Shown here piece after piece: positions 7,209-14,885 of a stretch of 44,532 bases of DNA. The first letter of the stretch is position 1; each line of letters starts with the position of its first letter. The notes under the pieces are model-generated. The model made no database searches and had not been told where the DNA came from. It saw only the letters and a list, made by a program, of their open reading frames with translations. The position numbers and the translations under genes are program-made. Source of the DNA: JBBIII01 sp037446575 (GTDB lineage Bacteria > Bacteroidota > Ignavibacteria > UBA10030); contig JBBIII010000013.1 of assembly GCA_037446575.1 (NCBI GenBank), positions 1 to 44,532 on the forward strand, written 5' to 3'.

Positions 7209-8066
7209 TTATTTCATTTCATAAGCATAAAAACCATTGCCGGTTTTTTTTCCTATAATTCCCGATTCTAACATCTGCTTAAGAAGAAGATTTGGTTTAA
7301 ATCGGGAATCGTAAAAGGACTGTTCAAATATTACTTTCGATTTATTAAAAATGGCGTCAATCCCAATTTGATCCATTGTCTCAAATGGTCCGGTTGTAAA
7401 ACCGCCGATAGTTTTAACTATTCTATCAATTTGAGGCACCTGAGCTATATTATTATCTAACAATTGAAGTGCTTCGCTGAAAAATACGTTCAACATTCGA
7501 TTTGAAATAAATCCGGGCACATCTTTTACTATTACAAAATTTTTGCCGAGCGAATTCATAAGGGCTTTTGTCTGCTCGATAGTTGCGGGGTTTGTTCTAT
7601 GACCACTTATTATTTCCACAATAGACCTTGGCTCAAACGTATTTAAAAAATGTATTCCTATAGTTCGTTCGGGATTACGGATTGTCGATGCAATTGAAGT
7701 AATTGAAAATATTGTTGTTGCGCTTGCGATTATTGTTGAGCTTTTTGTATTTAAGTCGAGTTGTTTAAATAGGTCTTGTTTTACTTGTAAATCTTCAATT
7801 GTTGATTCAATAATGTAATCGCAATTGCTGAGGTCCGGTAGATTAGTTTTGGTTCGGATTCTTTCCATTATTTTGGAAAATTCTTCTTGAGGAATCTTGC
7901 CAAGGTTCACGGCTTTACGAATATCTGCTTTAATTTGTTCTATTGTACGGCGCAGGATAGTTTCGTTGACATCGTATAATGATACTGAAATTTTTGCAAG
8001 CGCCGCGTGTCGAGCGATTAGATATCCCAAATTACCCGCCCCTATGATGCCGAGATGTTTGATCAT
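7209..8066 (-). CDS. 3-hydroxybutyryl-CoA dehydrogenase-like NAD-dependent enzyme
   Basis: The 285-residue length fits the short bacterial enzymes that interconvert 3-hydroxyacyl-CoA and 3-oxoacyl-CoA with NAD(P). The dinucleotide loop is LGIIGAGNLGYLIARHAA, the acidic residue ends the next strand (SLYDVN), and YIIESTIEDLQVKQDLF holds the conserved glutamates. The catalytic histidine region is TIGIHFLNTFEPRSIVEII, and the C-terminal domain has VKDVPGFISNRMLNVFFSEA and GPFETMDQIG, ending in GIIGKKTGNGFYAYE. Departures are SATTIFSI for the usual Ser-Asn-Thr-Ser-Ser and NTFEP for NPxPxM, so substrate choice may differ. It is followed by a degenerate paralogue on the same message. Confidence 0.87.
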   Translation of the reverse strand: MIKHLGIIGAGNLGYLIARHAALAKISVSLYDVNETILRRTIEQIKADIRKAVNLGKIPQEEFSKIMERIRTKTNLPDLSNCDYIIESTIEDLQVKQDLFKQLDLNTKSSTIIASATTIFSITSIASTIRNPERTIGIHFLNTFEPRSIVEIISGHRTNPATIEQTKALMNSLGKNFVIVKDVPGFISNRMLNVFFSEALQLLDNNIAQVPQIDRIVKTIGGFTTGPFETMDQIGIDAIFNKSKVIFEQSFYDSRFKPNLLLKQMLESGIIGKKTGNGFYAYEMK

Positions 8067-8285
8067 AATTATATTTATGCCCTTTAAAAATTTTTTTTGT
8101 GATGTGTAAATAGTAACGCTTCTATGCAGTAAAATGGTTGCACAATTACCGCGTTGCTATTAGTCAAATTGTTTATTCTTTCTATAATAGATTCCTTCAA
8201 ATGTGATTTGCCGAGTTATTACGAATATTTTTAAATATGCTCAATTTTATTAACCAAAAAAATTCATTTTATTGATTATTGATAT

Positions 8286-9602
8286 TTAAGAATTCTTTTT
8301 ATCAATTCTCTGGGTAACTTTTTGATAAATTATCAAAGCGAAGCCGGCTATAAATCCAATTGAAGAAAAGTAATACCAGATATAATGCGCTTTGTCATAT
8401 GCATTAACCAACTCGCTTGCAGATAATGTTAGTGGATCCGGGCAGTAAGCGGTTAGCAAATAACCAGAAATGCCAAATCCTAATATCGAAGATAAAAACG
8501 AATGCAAATGACTAAATCCGAGATATAATCCTTCTTCACCTTTTGGAGCCTGTAAGGAGAAGAATTCTAAATAGCGCGGGGATATGAAACATTCTGCAAG
8601 TCCTTGAATCATTATTCCCACAATCATCATTACGGTAATTGGATGAGCGGAAAATATTCCGAATGAAATCGAATTGCCGATTGATGATTGAATAAGCGCG
8701 CCAGCCGCCATGCATACAGCTGAAATTGGCATAAGAAACATACCAACCGACATCGATGTTATTGCCTTAGTATGTCTCATTAATTGCGTTACTAAAAGAA
8801 CCAAACTCATAACTACCAATGGGTTCACATTGGAAATCCATTCTGGAGAAGCACCTTCGCCTACTGTGCGCAAAACGTACTTCGGCATTGTTGCATACAT
8901 TTGATGTTGAATTATCCAAAAGCCAGTGGTGATAAAGATTAACACAACGAGACGAATATTTGAAACAACGCGGATAAAACTTGCCCATACTTCCTTTAGA
9001 GATTTTCCTTCGCCTTCTGTGTGTGTTGTTTTATAAAAGAGTAAAACTGTAACAAGGGCAATAAATGTCATTGCAGCGGCATAGTAGTTAATAGATTCCA
9101 ATCCCCATTGAAGGCGAAGCGGGAAAGCAAAAGTTTTGCCGAGAAATGCACCGACATTTACCATGCCATAAAAAATAGAAAAGCCGCGGGCACGTGTTGC
9201 TTCGGTTGTATTTTTAGCTACGGTGCCGGTAATTACCGATTTGATAAATGATCCGCCAAACATAAGTATTACAAGCGCGGGAAGCACAGTTATTTTATAC
9301 GGAAGTGCTCCGAGTGTAAAATATCCAATAGTGAGAAGCGCGAAAGCGAGAATGATTGCTTTCCTAAATCCGATCTTATCAGCAAAAGCGCCCGTAAAGG
9401 GAGGAAGGAAATACATTCCCGCCGAAAGCGCGCCGCCAATCCACGCCGCCCAAATGTCATTGAAGCCGACAACGCGTGAAAGGTAAAGCGTAATGGCTAT
9501 GAAGACGGCGTAATAAGCTGAGCGCTCAAACAGCTCGACAATATTTGCAGTCCAAAATGCCTTAGGAAATTTCCAAGTTGTGTGGTGTTGTGATGACGTC
9601 AT
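8286..9602 (-). CDS. POT/PTR2-like MFS transporter
   Basis: A 438-residue polytopic protein with about 12 hydrophobic segments. Near the N-terminus NIVELFERSAYYAVF matches the ExxERFxYY proton-coupling motif of the proton-dependent oligopeptide transporter family. The loop FADKIGFRKAII fits the MFS loop 2-3 signature. Helices in the second half include GLAECFISPRYLEFFSLQAP, the place where POT proteins have a conserved glutamate. It would couple proton flow to uptake of peptides or other small solutes in the inner membrane; the substrate is not readable. AAGGA lies upstream of the ATG. A 219-base gap separates its stop from the next gene, so it may be a separate unit. Confidence 0.82.
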   Translation of the reverse strand: MTSSQHHTTWKFPKAFWTANIVELFERSAYYAVFIAITLYLSRVVGFNDIWAAWIGGALSAGMYFLPPFTGAFADKIGFRKAIILAFALLTIGYFTLGALPYKITVLPALVILMFGGSFIKSVITGTVAKNTTEATRARGFSIFYGMVNVGAFLGKTFAFPLRLQWGLESINYYAAAMTFIALVTVLLFYKTTHTEGEGKSLKEVWASFIRVVSNIRLVVLIFITTGFWIIQHQMYATMPKYVLRTVGEGASPEWISNVNPLVVMSLVLLVTQLMRHTKAITSMSVGMFLMPISAVCMAAGALIQSSIGNSISFGIFSAHPITVMMIVGIMIQGLAECFISPRYLEFFSLQAPKGEEGLYLGFSHLHSFLSSILGFGISGYLLTAYCPDPLTLSASELVNAYDKAHYIWYYFSSIGFIAGFALIIYQKVTQRIDKKNS

Positions 9603-10044
9603 TTTTATCCTTATAATTAGTTATAATTTTTAGATCCGCCAATTATTAATCATTCGACGATATCAAAATAGTGTTTCAAAGATACAAAATGAAGCGCTAT
9701 TATGCGAATAATAAATTAACCATGAAAGTTTAAATATCTTCAACTGAAATTTTGGAGATATTGTTATCCCTCTGTCGCACTTTTTGATGCTCACAGGGAA
9801 TTATCATCGTGTGTATCAGATAACTTGTTATAATTTATTGTGGTTGTTCAACAAGAAGTCATTTCTCCTAACTAATTAAGCGTTAAGTTGAACCAGTATG
9901 AACAGGAAGTTATGTAAACGTATAACTATTGATTTCAAATACTAAAATTATATTTAATTTTTGGTATTCCTGTAAAAATCTTGAATTTTTTCATTAATAT
10001 TAATTGTTTTACGATATATAAAATATTTATAAGCAACCTTAAGA
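9603..10044. other. Divergent intergenic region, no gene seen
   Basis: This 442-base AT-rich gap separates the leftward transporter gene from the rightward DUF2723 gene and should hold both promoters. A TATAAT lies at 9829-9834 on the plus strand with no good -35, and a 7-base inverted repeat (GTTCAAC at 9846-9852, GTTGAAC at 9887-9893) follows it. Only very short ORFs occur. I see no RNA gene or mobile element. Confidence 0.4.
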
Positions 10045-11904
10045 ATGAATGTTTTAGAAAGAAATAAAATCGCATCGTATATGGGGAGCGAAAATGCGAT
10101 TGCTATTTTTGTATCAATCGTTGCATTTGTTAATTATCTATTAACAATGTCTCGCTCGGTTGGTGTTACTGATTCAGGAGAACTTGCCGCAGTTGCTTGC
10201 ACGCTCGGTATAGCACACCCGACTGGTTATCCGCTTTTTACTTTGCTTGGAAGATCATGGATTTTAATTCCGATAAGATTAGAAGAGATAATTCGTTTGA
10301 ATATATTTGCCTCTATACTAACAGCATCTGCCGTTGGGATTTTCTTTAAGACATCGCTTGCTATTAAAAATGCTCAGGCAATTTTTAGTTTTAAAAATCG
10401 AAAGAGTATAAATGATAAGCGGTTCAAATTAATTTCAGCCGGTGCAAGTCTTACGCTCGCTTTTTCCACTACATTCTGGATGCAATCAACGAATGTAGAA
10501 GTGTATGCGCTTCATTTAGTGCTGATTCTAATGACTTCCTTGCTATTTATTTCAGGATTAAATGATCTAATGATAAAGGAAAAGTATATTGCAAATAGGT
10601 TTATTCTTTTTACTTTTATTTTGGGTTTGAGTTTTTCAAATCATATGACTACTGTATTATTAGTACCAGCATTTCTGTGGTTGTATTTCAAATCGCTTGG
10701 TTGGAGCAAGAATTCATTCAAATTGATATTGAAGCTATCGCCATTTTTTCTACTCGGGCTTTCAATTTATTTTTATTTACCGATTCGGTCTGCGAGCAAT
10801 CCAATGTTCAATTGGGGACACCCAGCAAGCTTAGAGAAATTCTTATGGCATATCAGCGGCAAGCAATATCAAGTCTGGTTGTTTGCTGGTTGGGATGTAG
10901 TGCAGAAACAACTCAATTATTATTTATCAAATTTTTCTTCTGAATTTTTCATTGTTAGTTGGATTTTTATTTTAGCCGGAATAGTATTTTTATGGAAACA
11001 CTCACGAAATCTTTTAATATTCTTCTTAGGTCTCTTTACTACAGCAATTCTATATTCAATCAATTATGATATTTTTGATATAGATTCCTATTTTCTTCTA
11101 TCGTATATAGTAACTGGTTGGCTTATTTTATATGGTTCATATTTTCTTATTGTCTGGAGCGATCAAAAAAAATTTTGGTTGAAAATTGTGGCAATAATTT
11201 TAATAGTTTTTACGATTGTTATCCAATTTGCAGTTAATTTTAAAAAATGCGATGAATCGAAAAGTAGAGCTCCGCAGGAATTTGTTGAAAAAGCTTTTGC
11301 TGATTTAGAACCGAACGCTGTTGTAATTGCTTCGATGTGGGATTATTTTATTTCGCCAGCTTGGTATTATCAATACATTCGGGGGGAGCGAAAAGATGTA
11401 ATAATTATAGATAAAAGTTTATTGCAGAACAGAACCTGGTATTTTCATCAACTAAAAAGCCAAGCCCCATGGTTAATTGAAAGAATTTATCGAACCATGG
11501 ATACATTCTTGATAGAATTATCAAAATTTGAGAAAAATCAGCCCTACAATTATAATAAAATTTATACTTGTTGGCAGAACTTGTTGTCAGATATAGTGGA
11601 AAAATCTTTGATTGATAGACCTGTTTACGTAGATTTACGAATAAATCAAGAATTTTCACCTTTGTATAAGCGAATTCCGACAGGTTTATTTTTACGAATT
11701 TCAAAAAATAATGAGACAAATTATAAAACTGCCTTGACAGCGTTTTCTAAGTGGAAAATAGCGAATCCTGCAATTGAAGACCTTCAGAAATATTATTTTT
11801 CTATATTAACAAACGAGGCAAATTGGCTTATAGGACAACATAGAAGGGAAGAGGCTAAGATGATTCTGAATGAACTAATGAAGATCGAAACGAACAAACC
11901 GTAG
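10045..11904 (+). CDS. DUF2723/GT117-family membrane glycosyltransferase-like protein
   Basis: The 619-residue protein has about a dozen hydrophobic helices in its first 400 residues and a soluble C-terminal part of about 220. The first lumen-facing loop holds SVGVTDSGELAAVACTLG and the motif IAHPTGYPLFTLLGRSW, the DUF2723 (GT117, TMEM260-like) signature, whose acidic pair is thought to lie at the active site of lipid-linked sugar transferases. It also has the usual PIRSASNPMFNWGHP. Many Bacteroidota versions exceed 900 residues with TPR repeats; this is the shorter form. It probably glycosylates exported proteins or a glycan, with acceptor unknown. It stands alone on the plus strand, 200 bases before the tRNA cluster. 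Confidence 0.85.
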   Translation: MNVLERNKIASYMGSENAIAIFVSIVAFVNYLLTMSRSVGVTDSGELAAVACTLGIAHPTGYPLFTLLGRSWILIPIRLEEIIRLNIFASILTASAVGIFFKTSLAIKNAQAIFSFKNRKSINDKRFKLISAGASLTLAFSTTFWMQSTNVEVYALHLVLILMTSLLFISGLNDLMIKEKYIANRFILFTFILGLSFSNHMTTVLLVPAFLWLYFKSLGWSKNSFKLILKLSPFFLLGLSIYFYLPIRSASNPMFNWGHPASLEKFLWHISGKQYQVWLFAGWDVVQKQLNYYLSNFSSEFFIVSWIFILAGIVFLWKHSRNLLIFFLGLFTTAILYSINYDIFDIDSYFLLSYIVTGWLILYGSYFLIVWSDQKKFWLKIVAIILIVFTIVIQFAVNFKKCDESKSRAPQEFVEKAFADLEPNAVVIASMWDYFISPAWYYQYIRGERKDVIIIDKSLLQNRTWYFHQLKSQAPWLIERIYRTMDTFLIELSKFEKNQPYNYNKIYTCWQNLLSDIVEKSLIDRPVYVDLRINQEFSPLYKRIPTGLFLRISKNNETNYKTALTAFSKWKIANPAIEDLQKYYFSILTNEANWLIGQHRREEAKMILNELMKIETNKP

Positions 11905-11960
11905 GCAAGTTGTTTGATGCAGAAAATTGGAGAAAAGCAATAATTTTTCTTCACGTTTCA

Positions 11961-11988
11961 TTGACTATATGCAAAATTTTTCTATATT
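11961..11988 (+). promoter_or_regulatory. Probable sigma-70-type promoter of the tRNA-rpmG-secE-nusG unit
   Basis: TTGACT (11961-11966), a 16-base spacer, then TATATT (11983-11988). It sits about 120 bases before the first tRNA. TTGACT and TATATT also occur before rpsL. Confidence 0.6.
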
Positions 11989-12017
11989 TATAGCTCGACA
12001 ATTCGGCGGTTTGGACG

Positions 12018-12085
12018 ATTAATCCGATTGTAAAAAAATAAACCACTGCGAATAAAGCGGAAAAAATTTCGCAGAAGGGATTAAT
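12018..12085 (+). other. Nested inverted repeats in the tRNA operon leader
   Basis: An outer pair ATTAATCC (12018-12025) with GGATTAAT (12078-12085) encloses an inner pair CTGCGAA (12046-12052) with TTCGCAG (12068-12074). The whole structure lies between the promoter and tRNA-Thr, so it would be in the primary transcript and could be a processing stem. Confidence 0.5.
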
Positions 12086-12104
12086 TTCGCTTTTAGATTG
12101 TAAC

Positions 12105-12177
12105 GCTGGCGTAGCTCAGCTGGTAGAGCAGCTGATTTGTAATCAGCAGGTCATCAGTTCAAGTCTGATCGCCAGCT
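12105..12177 (+). tRNA. tRNA-Thr(TGT)
   Basis: A 73-base cloverleaf with acceptor GCTGGCG pairing with CGCCAGC, D-loop AGCTGGTAGA, anticodon stem GCTGA/TCAGC with loop TTTGTAA (anticodon TGT at 12138-12140), and TTC-containing T arm. It decodes ACA threonine codons. The 3' CCA is not encoded (next bases CAA). Confidence 0.95.
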
Positions 12178-12183
12178 CAAAAA

Positions 12184-12218
12184 AAGCGCTAGATTAAAAA
12201 AGCGCTTGTTCTTTAACA
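12184..12218 (+). promoter_or_regulatory. boxB-like hairpin plus boxA-like antitermination motif
   Basis: AAGCGCT (12184-12190) and AGCGCTT (12201-12207) form a 7-bp hairpin with a 10-base loop. TGTTCTTTAACA at 12207-12218 follows directly, matching the rRNA boxA consensus TGCTCTTTAACA at 11 of 12 bases. Hairpin then boxA is the order found in rRNA leaders, where NusB and S10 bind to prevent termination. Here it lies between tRNA-Thr and tRNA-Tyr. Confidence 0.55.
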
Positions 12219-12221
12219 AAT

Positions 12222-12304
12222 GGGTAGGTAGCGAAGCGGTCAAACGCATCAGACTGTAAATCTGACGGCACATGCCTTCGGAGGTTCGAATCCTTCCCTA
12301 CCCA
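12222..12304 (+). tRNA. tRNA-Tyr(GTA)
   Basis: An 83-base class II tRNA with the long variable arm expected for bacterial tyrosine tRNA. Acceptor GGGTAGG pairs with CCTACCC, discriminator A; the anticodon loop is CTGTAAA with GTA at 12256-12258. CCA is not encoded. Confidence 0.95.
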
Positions 12305-12349
12305 CGATGATAATTTTTTATTTACACTCGATTATTGAAAATTATTGTT

Positions 12350-12422
12350 GCGGGAGTAACTCAGTTGGTAGAGTCACAGCCTTCCAAGCTGTTGGTCGCG
12401 GGTTCGAGTCCCGTCTCCCGCT
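12350..12422 (+). tRNA. tRNA-Gly(TCC)
   Basis: A 73-base cloverleaf with acceptor GCGGGAG pairing with CTCCCGC. The anticodon loop is CTTCCAA with TCC at 12383-12385, decoding GGA and GGG. Discriminator T; CCA is not encoded. Confidence 0.95.
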
Positions 12423-12424
12423 CA

Positions 12425-12452
12425 GAATTGAAGATTGTGAATTGGAGATTTG
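12425..12452. repeat. AT-rich heptamer array after tRNA-Gly
   Basis: Four imperfect 7-base units in phase: GAATTGA, AGATTGT, GAATTGG, AGATTTG. The rest of the 116-base spacer to the next tRNA holds TGCATT/AATGCA (12457-12462, 12474-12479) and a 17-base palindrome at 12497-12513. A related array precedes rpsD. Confidence 0.55.
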
Positions 12453-12538
12453 TGGATGCATTTGAAATTGCGCAATGCAACGATTGGAGTTACTTGGATT
12501 GTATCATACAATCGACACTCAACAATCAGCAAAGAATT

Positions 12539-12611
<73 letters not shown>

Positions 12612-12637
12612 CGGAACGAAAATATAAAGGATTGATG

Positions 12638-12787
12638 ATGAGAGATATAATAACATTAGAATGTACGACTTGTAAGCGGCGTAATTACTCAACGACAAAA
12701 AATAAGAAAAAACAAACGGGAAGAGTTGAGTATAAGAAGTATTGTCCTTGGTGTAATAAACGCACATCTCATAAAGAGACCAAGTAG
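12638..12787 (+). CDS. rpmG: 50S ribosomal protein L33
   Basis: A 49-residue protein starting MRDIITLECTTCKRRNYST and ending in CPWCNKRTSHKETK. The two Cys-x-x-Cys pairs (CTTC near residue 9 and CPWC near 38) make it the zinc-binding form of L33, a small protein near the E site of the large subunit. ATG ATG occurs at 12635 and 12638; AAAGGA six bases before the second favours 12638. It sits between tRNA-Thr(GGT) and tRNA-Trp, the place where many bacteria, such as E. coli, have a tuf gene. It is probably cut out of the tRNA-containing transcript during processing. Confidence 0.95.
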   Translation: MRDIITLECTTCKRRNYSTTKNKKKQTGRVEYKKYCPWCNKRTSHKETK

Positions 12788-12806
12788 ATTTAAGGAAAAA
12801 TTTTAT

Positions 12807-12879
12807 ACGTCAGTGGCTCAATTGGTAGAGCAGCGGTCTCCAAAACCGCAGGTTGGGGGTTCGAGTCCCTCCTGACGTG
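12807..12879 (+). tRNA. tRNA-Trp(CCA)
   Basis: A 73-base cloverleaf with acceptor ACGTCAG pairing with CTGACGT, discriminator G, and anticodon stem GCGGT/ACCGC with loop CTCCAAA (CCA anticodon at 12840-12842). Trp tRNA immediately before secE is the common bacterial arrangement. The 3' terminal CCA is not encoded. Confidence 0.95.
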
Positions 12880-12951
12880 CGAAATGAGAACGGTCTAAAA
12901 GTAGATAAGAAAAAATTAGCGACAAAGACAGATAAAAGGAATGAATAAAAG

Positions 12952-13134
12952 ATGAAAGAAAAAATTCTGAACTTTTTTAATGATGTTGTGAAAGAGATGG
13001 AAAAGGTAACTTGGCCCTCACGAGAAGAATTGATGGAATCAACTAAAATTGTGATAATAGTTACTCTTATTATAGCTGTGTTTGCATGGTTTGTAGACAT
13101 TGCAGTTAGCGAAGTTCTAAAAGCGATATTATAG
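12952..13134 (+). CDS. secE: Preprotein translocase subunit SecE
   Basis: The 60-residue protein is the short one-helix form of SecE found in most bacteria. The conserved amphipathic segment is FFNDVVKEMEKVTWPSREEL, with the hallmark Glu-x-x-Lys-Val-x-Trp-Pro, followed by one transmembrane helix (IVIIVTLIIAVFAWFVDIAV). It clamps SecY, encoded at 38198 in this window, in the inner-membrane channel. The gene lies between tRNA-Trp and nusG, the usual order, and nusG begins 13 bases after its stop. An AAAGGAA sits about a dozen bases upstream of the ATG, rather far for an efficient site. Confidence 0.96.
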   Translation: MKEKILNFFNDVVKEMEKVTWPSREELMESTKIVIIVTLIIAVFAWFVDIAVSEVLKAIL

Positions 13135-13147
13135 CGGAGAGATAACA

Positions 13148-13684
13148 TTGGATAAACGGTGGTATGTAGTTCGAACTTTTTCAGGGCATGAGAGCCGAGT
13201 AAAGAATTATTTAGATACAGAAATTGCTCGCACTGGCATGAAAGAAAAAATTCCTAATGTGCTTATTCCGTCTGAAAAAGTTTTTGAAATAAAAGATGGA
13301 AAGAAAAAAGCGAAAATAAAAAACTTTTTTCCAGGTTATATTTTAGTTGAAACGACGCTGGATAAAGAAACAACTCATCTAATCCTCGAGACGCCATCAG
13401 TAATGGGATTTGTACCTGATAAAAATAATCCGGCCCCGTTACATCCAGAAGAAGTAAAACGATTAATCGGGAAGATGGAACAGAGAGATGATTCATTGCA
13501 GGTTGTGGACGTTCCCTTCCATATCGGAGAACCCGTTAAGGTTACCGATGGCCCGTTTAATAATTTTACCGGATTTGTGCAAGAAGTTAATTCTGAAAAA
13601 ATGAAAGTAAAAGTTATGGTAAGCATCTTCGGGAGGAAAACTCCGGTTGAGCTTGATTTTTCACAAGTCGAAATTGAAAAGTAA
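13148..13684 (+). CDS. nusG: Transcription termination/antitermination factor NusG
   Basis: 178 residues, starting at TTG with a GGAGAG upstream; no ATG is available nearby. The NGN domain (residues about 1-115) begins RWYVVRTFSGHE and contains FFPGYILVE and VMGFVPDKNNPAPL; the KOW domain (about 122-178) has EPVKVTDGPFNNFTG and SIFGRKTPVELDF. NusG binds the RNA polymerase clamp, aids elongation, and connects polymerase to Rho or to ribosomal protein S10. It is encoded with secE and the rplKAJL-rpoBC genes, as in most bacteria. A boxA-like element lies upstream in the same transcription unit, which would fit NusG-assisted antitermination. Confidence 0.97.
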   Translation: MDKRWYVVRTFSGHESRVKNYLDTEIARTGMKEKIPNVLIPSEKVFEIKDGKKKAKIKNFFPGYILVETTLDKETTHLILETPSVMGFVPDKNNPAPLHPEEVKRLIGKMEQRDDSLQVVDVPFHIGEPVKVTDGPFNNFTGFVQEVNSEKMKVKVMVSIFGRKTPVELDFSQVEIEK

Positions 13685-13712
13685 TAGTAATAAATAATTT
13701 AAGGCATTAAAT

Positions 13713-14138
13713 ATGGCTAAGAAAATTAGTGGATACATAAAACTTCAAATTCCAGCCGGAGCTGCAAATCCAGCGCCGCCAGTAGGTCCAGCTCTCGGTC
13801 AAAAGGGCGTTAATATTATGGAGTTTTGCAAACAATTCAACGCAAGAACAAAAGATCAGCAAGGGTTAATAATTCCTGTTGTCATTACAGTATATAGCGA
13901 TAAATCTTTTTCATTTATTACTAAAACCCCCCCGGCGGCAATTTTATTGTTGAGAGCGTCGAAATTGGAAAAAGGTTCAGGTGAACCTAATCGAAATAAA
14001 GTCGGCAAAGTTACAAAAAAACAAGTCAAAGAAATTGCTGAATTAAAAATGGCTGATTTAAACGCTTCTGATATCGAATCAGCTATGAGTATGGTAGCTG
14101 GAACTGCACGTAGCATGGGTATTACAGTAGATGAATAA
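13713..14138 (+). CDS. rplK: 50S ribosomal protein L11
   Basis: 141 residues, the standard length. The N-terminal domain has GYIKLQIPAGAANPAPPVG and PALGQKGVNIMEFC, the proline-rich hinge side that contacts EF-G; the RNA-binding C-terminal domain follows from about residue 72 (KLEKGSGEPNRNKVGKVT) and ends AGTARSMGITVDE. L11 binds the GTPase-associated region of 23S rRNA and is needed for stringent-response sensing. It starts 28 bases after nusG and is followed 23 bases later by rplA, so it belongs to the L11 part of this operon. In E. coli L1 represses this region by binding before rplK; I see no clear L1 site here. Confidence 0.97.
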   Translation: MAKKISGYIKLQIPAGAANPAPPVGPALGQKGVNIMEFCKQFNARTKDQQGLIIPVVITVYSDKSFSFITKTPPAAILLLRASKLEKGSGEPNRNKVGKVTKKQVKEIAELKMADLNASDIESAMSMVAGTARSMGITVDE

Positions 14139-14161
14139 GTTTTTTAGACGGAGCTTAAAAA

Positions 14162-14857
14162 ATGAAAAAACATAGTAAAAGATATAAAACAACAGAAAAA
14201 AAAGTACAACCAAAAAATTATACAATAGCTGAAGCTGTTGAAATAGTAAAAGAAACTGCAACGGCAAAATTTTCTGAAGCTGTAGATATTGCAGTGCGAC
14301 TTGGATTGGATCCTAAAAAGGCAGATCAAGCATTAAGAGGGACAGTCGCGCTTCCGCACGGAATTGGAAAAGAAGTGCGAGTTCTCGTCATAGCTAAACC
14401 GCCGAAGGATGAAGAGGCAAAATCCGCAGGAGCAGACCATGTCGGTTACAAAGATTATTTAGAAAAGATACAGCAAGGTTGGGCGGATGTTGATGTGATA
14501 ATTGCCACGCCAGATGTAATGGGCGATTTAGGCAAGCTTGGAAAAATTTTAGGACCACGCGGACTAATGCCAAATCCGAAAAGCGGAACTGTTACGCCAG
14601 ACGTAGCGAAAGCAGTAAAAGAAGTTAAAGCCGGTAAAATTGAATTCAGGCTTGATAAAGCTGGAATCGTTCATGCGACAATAGGCAAGGCAAATTTTGA
14701 AAAAGAAAAATTGATAGATAATATTAATACATTTCTAAACACAATTATAAGATTAAAACCTGCAACAGCGAAGGGGCAATATGTAAAGAGCATTGCCATC
14801 TCTGCAACTATGGGACCTGGTGTACATATAGACCGAGCAGAAGCAGGAGTTCATTAG
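14162..14857 (+). CDS. rplA: 50S ribosomal protein L1
   Basis: 231 residues, standard length for L1, a protein of the mobile stalk next to the E site. Conserved elements include SEAVDIAVRLGLDPKKADQ near residue 40, RGTVALPHGIGKEVRV, and the second-domain block KLGKILGPRGLMPNPKSGTV around residue 128. The last part holds KAGIVHATIGKANF and the C-terminal SATMGPGVHID. The N-terminal 25 residues are lysine-rich, as is usual. A GGAG precedes the ATG. After its stop lies a 92-base spacer containing an L10-leader-like hairpin that probably sets L10/L12 synthesis separately from L11/L1. Confidence 0.97.
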   Translation: MKKHSKRYKTTEKKVQPKNYTIAEAVEIVKETATAKFSEAVDIAVRLGLDPKKADQALRGTVALPHGIGKEVRVLVIAKPPKDEEAKSAGADHVGYKDYLEKIQQGWADVDVIIATPDVMGDLGKLGKILGPRGLMPNPKSGTVTPDVAKAVKEVKAGKIEFRLDKAGIVHATIGKANFEKEKLIDNINTFLNTIIRLKPATAKGQYVKSIAISATMGPGVHIDRAEAGVH

Positions 14858-14885
14858 GAAATTACGCACTCACGTTATTTTATTT

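Noticed and set aside
9688..9735. Tiny ORF in the 9603-10044 gap
   Set aside because: Fourteen codons with no SD and no conserved feature; expected by chance in AT-rich DNA.
12810..13148. Minus-strand ORF over tRNA-Trp and secE
   Set aside because: It includes the complement of tRNA-Trp, a common cause of spurious ORFs, and the plus-strand secE is certain.
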